9,069 nt of DNA from Actinomycetes bacterium. Its GTDB lineage: Bacteria; Actinomycetota; Actinomycetes; Actinomycetales; Cellulomonadaceae. Shown piece by piece: positions 5,801 to 9,069 of this stretch (positions are counted from its first letter, which is position 1; each line of letters starts with the position of its first letter). Location of the stretch: assembly GCA_023462275.1 (NCBI GenBank), contig JAEWYD010000083.1:1-9069 (forward strand), read 5' to 3'. The notes beneath the pieces are model-generated. The model did not search any database, was not told the origin of the DNA, and worked only from the letters and a program-made list of their open reading frames with translations. Both the position numbers and the translations under genes were made by a program.

Positions 5801-8712
5801 GCGGCGCCGGAGGGCCGCTCCGCGATGCCGACGCGGACCGTGGCCACGGCCCGCCGACCCGTCCAGTCCTCGACGGCGTAGCTGAAGGTGTCCGTGCCGG
5901 ACTCCCCCGGGAACGCCTCGTAGGCGAGCGTCGTCGCGTCGACGAGGCGCACGCGGCCCTTCGTGGGCACCTGGTCGGCACCGAGCAGGAGCACGCCGTC
6001 GCCGTCGACGTCGATCCCGGTCAACGGGACGGGGATCTCCACCTCCTCGCCGGAGTACACCCGAGCCGTGAGCGCGGTGGGGTGCGGCGGCGCCTTCGAC
6101 TCGGGGTCGGACGCGTGCACGGCGACCTTCACGGTGGCCGAGGTCTTGTTCAGCGCCGGGTCCGAGACGGTGAAGGTCACCGTGACGTCGGTCGGCGTGT
6201 CCGGCGCCTGGTACCTGAGCACGTCGCCCGACACGAACATCAGGCCCTGCCCGGGCCCGGGCGCGCCGGTGAGCTCGCGCTCGAGAGTCAGGGGGTCGCC
6301 GTCGGGGTCGTACGCGTTGGCGAGCACCGGGATGGTCACGACGCCGCCGGTGCGCACCGTGGCCTCCACGTCGGGCACGACGGGCGCCTGCTGGGCGCCC
6401 GACGGCGGCACGGGCTGCACGATCACCGATCCGGTGGCCGAGGCCGTCCCGTTGGAGACGGTGTAGTGCAGCGTGACCGGGCCGGTCAGGGTCTGGCCGG
6501 CGCTGACCTGCAGCAGCCGGTGGTCCAGCACGGCCGCGCGCAGCCCGCTCTCGGCCGGGACGTCGACGCCCTGCAGCACGAGGATGCCGCCGGTGGAGTC
6601 CGCGTCGTTGGCGAGCGGGTCGATGGTCGTCTCCCCGCCGGGCGGGAGCAGCGCCATGTCCATGACCGGCACGGGCGGCGTCGGGGACGTCGGCCGTTCC
6701 TTGACGTCGAGCCGCACCACGCCCTGCGCCTGCTGGGCGCCGGCCACGACCGTGAACCGCAGGAACGAGGTGCCGGGCGTGCCGGACGTGACGGTGACCG
6801 TGCCGGCCGCCAGGTCCGCCGCCATGGTGACGCCCACGACCTCGTCGACGCCCGCCACGCGCGGGACCGAGCGACCCCGGCTCCGCACCGCGGCCATGAG
6901 GTCCACATCGACCGGCTCGTCGACGTAGGCGACCGCGTGCAACGGGTCCAGGACGGGCGGGAGGCTGCCCGCGGGCCGCACGTCCACGAACATCTGCCCG
7001 GTCATCGTCTCGGTGCCGTCGCTGACGGTGAGCAGGATCGTCTGGCGCCCGAGGGTGGCCCCGTCGGACTGGAAGCGCACCTGGCCGTCGCCGCGGGCGC
7101 GCGCCGTGCCGCCCGCCTGGGCGACGGCGTCGAGCAGCACAAGCGGGTCGCCGTCGGGGTCGTGGAAGTCGCCCAGCACGTCGTAGGTGGCGACGCCGCC
7201 GAGGTCCACCACCGTGGACCCGGCGCGCGGCTGCGTCGGTGCGCCGTTGACGCCGTCGGGCGTGATGGTGACGCGCACCTCGGCGGTCGCCGTCGCCGTG
7301 TCGCCACGACCGTCGGACACCGTGTACCGGAACGACGTGCCGCCGGAGGCGGCCGGGTCCGGCGTGAGCTGGAGGGCCCGACCGCCGAGCACCGGCTCCA
7401 GCGTGCCGAAGGCCGGGTCGAAGTCCTCGACCTGCGTGATCACGAGGACGCCGCAGCTGGACGACGCGTCGTTCTCGATCGGGGTGAGCAGCGCCGTCCG
7501 CCCGGCGCGGACGCCGTACTCGTCGTCCTCCGCGCTGGGCGCGTTCGCCTGCCCCGAGCACTCGGCGTCGACGTCGCGCGGCGACGGCTCGGCGTCGTCC
7601 GGCTGGACGTCGTCGGTGTTGTCGGGCTTCTCCTCGATGTCGGTCCAGTTCGGCTCGCGGACCTCCGGGTCCTTCATGGGGAGCCACACGCGGCCGCCCA
7701 CCGCGTCGTTGAGGACGACGACGTCGCGGTTCACGCGGAAGACCAGGGTGTCGCTCGACGCGAGGCTCGTCAGGTTCTCGACCTGGGGGTCCGCGCCCGG
7801 GCACGCCATGAGGTAGCCGCCGACGGGCGACGCCCACGCGGCGTGTGCGCACCCGGCGACCCGCACCGGCGCGGCCGGGCGGCCGCTGGCACCGCTCGTC
7901 AGCTCGCGCGGCGAGCCCCCGTCCATCGGGACCTCGAGCAACGCCGTCGTGCTCGCGACGAGGACCGAGTCGGCGTCCGGACCAGCCTGCTGCAGCACGA
8001 GCTCGTCGCCGTAGGAGCTGAGGTCGACGTCGGCGTCCCGCGTCAGCAGGTGCCCGGCGGCGAGCACCGCGACCTGCCCGCCGACCGCCGTGATGCCCGT
8101 GATCTCGCCGCGCGGCGCGGCCGCCAGGTGGCCGGCGTCGTGGTCGGTGGCGGAGTCGGCACCCACGTCGAGGCGGTGGATGGCGCCGTCCGGCGCGACG
8201 GCGAGCACGTCGCCGTCGCGGTCCACGACCGCGGTGCCGCCCTTGCCCAGGGCGACGGCGGGCTTGCCGTCCTTGATCTGCAGCCCGCCGATGGCCTGCG
8301 TCGGCGCGGCGAACACCGCGCCGTCGGTCGGCCGGGACACGGCCGTCGTGCCGCCGGCCATCGAGACCTCGGCCCCGTACGGGACCTCGGCCGTGGCGCC
8401 GAGCGTGACGCTGGCCGGGTCGATGACCGCGACGCGGCCCTTCTCGATCAGCAGGACGTCCATGCCGTCCTGCTTGACGTCGAACGGCTGCGACTGGGCG
8501 ATCAGGCCCGCGTTCAGCTCCTCGATCGCGGGGTTGTACCGACCCAGCTGCAGCTGGGCGGAGCTCGTCAGCCACACGGTGCCGTCGTTGAGGTCCACCT
8601 GCGACACGGCCGCGCCCGGGTGGAGGACGGCGAGCGTGGCCAGCAGGGCCGGGGCGACGACGTACGCCGTCCGCCGCAGCGCCCGCCGGCGCTGCTCGGT
8701 CAGCTCGATCAT
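2818..8712 (-). CDS. Giant secreted/membrane-anchored surface protein with Ig-like (cadherin-like) repeats and five FN3 domains (PFNA fn3-type)
   Basis: This 1964-residue extracytoplasmic protein corresponds in position and type to the fn3 protein of PFNA clusters, thought to act in sensing or adhesion. Layout: Arg-rich N terminus (RRR at 8-10, RR at 13-14) and hydrophobic helix about 17-36, serving as signal or anchor; a beta-rich, propeller-like region about 40-347; an acidic linker 348-395; eleven Ig/cadherin-like domains about 396-1462 at roughly 95-residue spacing, several with Asp-rich loops such as DPDGDPL (518-524, 802-808) that resemble calcium sites; five FN3 domains from about 1463, 1554, 1645, 1737 and 1842; and a PTPTPT/Gly-Ser tail 1935-1964. 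All eight cysteines form four close pairs. There is no LPXTG sorting signal, so anchoring is probably N-terminal. The ATG at 8712 is chosen because it makes an ATGA overlap with the upstream stop, follows a GAGGGG element, and begins directly before the signal-like region; the in-frame start at 8781 would add Arg-rich sequence inside the upstream gene. The ligand is unknown. Confidence 0.9.
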   Translation of the reverse strand: MIELTEQRRRALRRTAYVVAPALLATLAVLHPGAAVSQVDLNDGTVWLTSSAQLQLGRYNPAIEELNAGLIAQSQPFDVKQDGMDVLLIEKGRVAVIDPASVTLGATAEVPYGAEVSMAGGTTAVSRPTDGAVFAAPTQAIGGLQIKDGKPAVALGKGGTAVVDRDGDVLAVAPDGAIHRLDVGADSATDHDAGHLAAAPRGEITGITAVGGQVAVLAAGHLLTRDADVDLSSYGDELVLQQAGPDADSVLVASTTALLEVPMDGGSPRELTSGASGRPAAPVRVAGCAHAAWASPVGGYLMACPGADPQVENLTSLASSDTLVFRVNRDVVVLNDAVGGRVWLPMKDPEVREPNWTDIEEKPDNTDDVQPDDAEPSPRDVDAECSGQANAPSAEDDEYGVRAGRTALLTPIENDASSSCGVLVITQVEDFDPAFGTLEPVLGGRALQLTPDPAASGGTSFRYTVSDGRGDTATATAEVRVTITPDGVNGAPTQPRAGSTVVDLGGVATYDVLGDFHDPDGDPLVLLDAVAQAGGTARARGDGQVRFQSDGATLGRQTILLTVSDGTETMTGQMFVDVRPAGSLPPVLDPLHAVAYVDEPVDVDLMAAVRSRGRSVPRVAGVDEVVGVTMAADLAAGTVTVTSGTPGTSFLRFTVVAGAQQAQGVVRLDVKERPTSPTPPVPVMDMALLPPGGETTIDPLANDADSTGGILVLQGVDVPAESGLRAAVLDHRLLQVSAGQTLTGPVTLHYTVSNGTASATGSVIVQPVPPSGAQQAPVVPDVEATVRTGGVVTIPVLANAYDPDGDPLTLERELTGAPGPGQGLMFVSGDVLRYQAPDTPTDVTVTFTVSDPALNKTSATVKVAVHASDPESKAPPHPTALTARVYSGEEVEIPVPLTGIDVDGDGVLLLGADQVPTKGRVRLVDATTLAYEAFPGESGTDTFSYAVEDWTGRRAVATVRVGIAERPSGAAQVITHDDAVSVRPGQTVDVLVLDNDIDTGGGSLTLDPALEKDASIEASVDGPRVSVHTKDPGLLQILYTARNERGGQDTGLLEVTVDPNATILPPVAKDVVVPPVDTLNATSVEVDVLAKAENPSGPVTDLQADVDASVADVAAVTPDGRIRVTLVDHAQTLPFLIRNTAKDAEGLSSYAFISVPALGDFPPTLRPDVDDLTVLSGTTLSIKLEERVRVAPGRTAVVDDWSSVTATKSDGSPLITDPEHLQFTPEPNYAGPASISARVSDGPLGDPTTHTRTLTFPITVLATEEVPPTFTPSVLDVGPGDTARVDLRVFTGTPVATADGTVDYTYAVTGTPPGFVVDLKGTDLVVTAGDTVPRGTVGGIPLTIDYGGDKPMPAQVDVRVVASTRPKARVQTHTIADGVEGQPVTVPVLDGAFNPFPTPLKVTSAVVETPASGTADLAGDRVTVRPDKGFIGQMITRYTVEDATGDADRVVEGRIVVSVRGVPEAPTTPVVKEVGDRTVRLEWAAPVANGAEIDSYRVTAAGAGVVGQCAAVTVCTVTGLTNDTPYRFTVAAHNAVGWSEESPASAEARPDVVPQKPAPPTLTRGDGRLGVSWAPPTNTGSQLQKYVVQLSSGQTATTGGSVTTSEFRNLSNGTEYRAMVCAYNKASQDPGSCSDWSQPVIPAGRPGEPTNLDADVMLARSDGRIDVTARWGDAFANGAPIDYYEVRLDGGAPIQVTGLSYTIAGAEPGHRYTIGVRAHNDVGVSGEVTTVGQAVAVPGDSTELSAQVQDRREFGNGGVALSWRAPANTGGDGVQIDHYEILREDKSVLISWVPPNKTQVTIDGLPGGQQVQYFVRAVNRVKGQLGYGNAVPFPAAIPLTGPGMPRDIRWNQVDGENSGTFSWAAAPDGGSAITQYHYTVRRWGQVIAGGDTAPGSLVTSSIDVKGPNQELTIQVWASNDVRNDGQTATYSVTPTHKSADPTPTPTPTSGSGSNGLSSTMRRPQ
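2828..2833 (-). promoter_or_regulatory. Strong ribosome binding site for the MoxR gene, inside the fn3 coding end
   Basis: GAGGAG lies 6 bases before the GTG start at 2821 and decides that start. It sits within the last codons of the giant gene (ATG AGG AGA CCC CAG TGA), so the element both encodes Met-Arg-Arg and serves the next gene. Confidence 0.8.
2873..2893 (+). other. Potential G-quadruplex motif on the template strand
   Basis: The plus strand has four G-runs of at least four bases (2873-2876, 2879-2882, 2884-2888, 2890-2893) with loops of only 2, 1 and 1 bases. This fits a four-tetrad intramolecular G-quadruplex. It is the complement of the Pro-Thr codon tract at the end of the giant protein, about 50 bases before the MoxR start. 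Because it is on the template strand, it could act on DNA and RNA polymerase but would not form in the mRNA, which is C-rich here. The motif is seen; folding is inferred. Confidence 0.5.
2911..4326 (-). repeat. Five tandem fibronectin type III domains
   Basis: Residues about 1463-1934 hold five FN3 domains starting near 1463, 1554, 1645, 1737 and 1842. Hallmarks are PEAP/KPAPP/GEPTNL openings, the strand-B Trp (LEWAAP, VSWAPP, ARWGDA, LSWRAP, FSWAAAP), a Y-x-V strand (IDSYRVTA, LQKYVVQL, IDYYEVRL, IDHYEILR, ITQYHYTV) and a closing 'Y.F.V.A.N..G' (YRFTVAAHNAVG, YTIGVRAHNDVG, YFVRAVNRVKG). Domain 1 has Cys1509/Cys1515 and domain 2 has Cys1621/Cys1633. With an N-terminal anchor, these domains would be the part furthest from the membrane. 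Confidence 0.85.
4327..7527 (-). repeat. Array of about eleven Ig/cadherin-like protein repeats
   Basis: Residues about 396-1462 divide into domains starting near 396, 489, 585, 684, 777, 874, 971, 1065, 1161, 1266 and 1366. The common plan is an opening PP or AP, a strand like 'V..G..v.i.VL.ND.D', a G-D-P-L loop, and a closing Y-T-V-x-D/N-G/x strand (FRYTVSDG, LHYTVSNG, FSYAVEDW, TRYTVEDA). This matches the bacterial Ig-like/cadherin-like tandem domains grouped in families such as Big_9. Repeats 3, 8 and 10 are the most divergent. Asp-rich loops at 518-524, 802-808 and 901-905 may bind calcium and stiffen the stalk. Boundaries were set by eye and are uncertain by about ten residues. Confidence 0.75.
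5656..5677. other. Perfect 22-bp palindrome inside the giant gene
   Basis: The half-site GGACGCCTCGA is followed directly by its exact reverse complement, centred between 5666 and 5667. In RNA it could fold as a 9-bp stem with a GAUC loop. On the coding strand it encodes part of KDASIEASVDG in the seventh Ig-like repeat. The palindrome is seen directly; any function, as an operator-like site or an mRNA hairpin, is unknown. Confidence 0.55.
7528..7671 (-). other. Acidic low-complexity linker in the giant protein
   Basis: Residues 348-395 are rich in Asp, Glu and Pro (for example DNTDDVQPDDAEPSP) and contain Cys385. They join the propeller-like region to the first Ig-like repeat. The composition suggests a flexible, charged spacer. 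Cys385 could pair with Cys420 in the first repeat and so pin the linker to that domain. Confidence 0.6.
7672..8595 (-). other. Propeller-like N-terminal extracytoplasmic region of the giant protein
   Basis: Residues about 40-347 contain repeated short beta-strand phrases of the kind found in propeller blades: DGTVWLTS, GRVAVIDP, GTAVVDRDGDVLAV, GQVAVLAAGHLL, DVVVLNDAVGGRVWL. Spacing is irregular, so this is a fold suggestion, not a confirmed WD40, PQQ or other named family. Cys288 and Cys304 lie 16 residues apart and could form a disulfide. The region separates the membrane anchor from the repeat array and is the part most likely to bind something specific. Confidence 0.5.
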
Positions 8713-9069
8713 GTGGTGACGCACCCCTCGGTCGGTGCGGACGCGCGCCCGTCGGAGCGGACCACGTAGACGTTCACGCACACGCGGTCACCGGTCGCCG
8801 GGACGGTCACCGACGGGACCTCGATGCGCTCGCGCTGTCGCTCGCCGCCCATCTCGACCGGCGCCCACAGGTACCCGTCGCCGTCCTGCGGCTCCGGGTT
8901 CGTCCAGGTGAAGACGACACCGCCCGAGGTCAGGGTGCCCTGGACCTCCGTCGGTGCCGGCACGGCCCGCACGACGGCGGGCGCCGCCGTCGTCGTGGTC
9001 GGGGTCGGGTCCGGGGCCGTGGTGTCGCGCTGGAAGGCGAGGACCGCGCCCGTGCCGACGGCCGCGACC
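8709..9069 (-). CDS. C-terminal end of membrane-anchored protein with FN3-like domain, probable Ser/Thr protein kinase (partial)
   Basis: Only the last 119 codons are inside the window; the gene runs off the right edge. The visible part starts with the end of a hydrophobic stretch (VAAVGTGAVLAF, visible residues 1-12). A Thr/Pro linker follows (about 15-30), then an 80-residue domain with fibronectin III-like features: a P-A-P-T start, GGVVFTWTNP as a beta strand with the typical Trp, and two cysteines (97 and 116) that could form a disulfide. This is the layout of the extracytoplasmic end of a single-pass membrane protein. No kinase motif can be seen. The kinase call rests on position: in the bifidobacterial PFNA cluster the Ser/Thr kinase gene precedes the fn3 gene. 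The TGA stop overlaps the next start as ATGA, so translation is probably coupled. Another membrane-anchored FN3 protein is possible. Sure of the reading frame; moderately sure of the kinase identity. Confidence 0.6.
   Translation of the reverse strand, partial: VAAVGTGAVLAFQRDTTAPDPTPTTTTAAPAVVRAVPAPTEVQGTLTSGGVVFTWTNPEPQDGDGYLWAPVEMGGERQRERIEVPSVTVPATGDRVCVNVYVVRSDGRASAPTEGCVTT
8724..8729 (-). promoter_or_regulatory. Probable ribosome binding site for the giant surface protein
   Basis: GAGGGG lies 11 bases before the ATG at 8712, within the coding end of the upstream gene. The spacing is rather long, so coupling through the ATGA overlap probably adds to initiation. It supports the 8712 start over the upstream in-frame one. 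Confidence 0.55.

Noticed and set aside
6249..6262. Perfect 14-bp palindrome GCCCGGGCCCGGGC
   Set aside because: In DNA this GC-rich about one or two such palindromes are expected by chance in 9 kb, and it encodes a Pro-Gly loop.
8543..8558. Perfect 16-bp palindrome CCCAGCTGCAGCTGGG
   Set aside because: It follows from the Gln-Leu-Gln-Leu-Gly codons, and its chance expectation in the window is not far below one.
3398..8575. A 1725-codon open frame on the minus strand in another frame
   Set aside because: Arg- and Gly-rich low-complexity translation overlapping the real gene; a codon-bias shadow.
8601..8712. Twin-arginine export signal in the giant protein
   Set aside because: There are RR pairs at the N terminus, but no S/T-R-R-x-F-L-K-like consensus. 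A Sec signal or simple membrane anchor is more likely.
2905..8769. A nearly 2000-codon open frame on the plus strand, antisense to the giant gene
   Set aside because: Its product is Arg/Gly/His/Asp-rich without recognisable domains, as expected from the complement of very GC-rich coding DNA. The minus-strand frame has coherent Ig and FN3 domains.
8713..8781. Upstream in-frame start for the giant protein at 8781
   Set aside because: It would add 23 Arg-rich residues before the signal-like helix and overlap the upstream gene by over 70 bases. The ATG at 8712 with ATGA overlap fits better.
9001..9016. Second G-rich tract near the right edge as a G-quadruplex
   Set aside because: Only three adequate G-runs are present within a short distance; the motif is incomplete.

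Overview
The window is very GC-rich DNA, coding on the minus strand along essentially its whole length, with high-GC codon choice throughout. This suits an actinobacterium. The protein types recall Cellulomonas or a related member of the Micrococcales, but that placement comes from general resemblance, not a search. No RNA gene, insertion sequence, CRISPR array, terminator or convincing promoter is visible, and no non-coding gap exceeds 8 bases. The operon starts beyond the right edge and continues past the left edge.

Read in the direction of transcription (right to left), five genes follow each other. (1) 9069-8709 is the C-terminal end of a membrane-anchored protein: the end of a membrane helix, a Pro/Thr linker and a small fibronectin III-like domain. 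By synteny it is probably a Ser/Thr protein kinase. (2) 8712-2818 is a giant 1964-residue surface protein. It has an N-terminal membrane anchor or signal, a propeller-like region, an acidic linker, about eleven Ig/cadherin-like repeats, five fibronectin III domains and a Pro/Thr tail. (3) 2821-1856 is a MoxR-family AAA+ ATPase. (4) 1847-615 is a DUF58 membrane protein. (5) 618-1 is the N-terminal membrane part of a TgpA-type transglutaminase-like protein.

The order kinase, fn3 protein, AAA ATPase, DUF58, transglutaminase is that of the 'PFNA' cluster known from bifidobacteria. Three of the four junctions are 4-base stop/start overlaps (ATGA, GTGA, ATGA) and the fourth gap is 8 bases, so expression is probably translationally coupled. 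A reasonable but unproven model is an envelope module. In it the large surface protein senses or adheres, the kinase signals, and the MoxR/DUF58/TgpA trio assembles or processes extracytoplasmic proteins.

Beyond the known architecture, several things merit a second look. They are a perfect 22-bp palindrome inside the giant gene, a four-run G-quadruplex motif on the template strand at its 3' end, tandem rare AGG-AGA codons that double as the MoxR ribosome binding site, cysteines that occur only as four local pairs, and an FN3-like module shared by the putative kinase and the giant protein.
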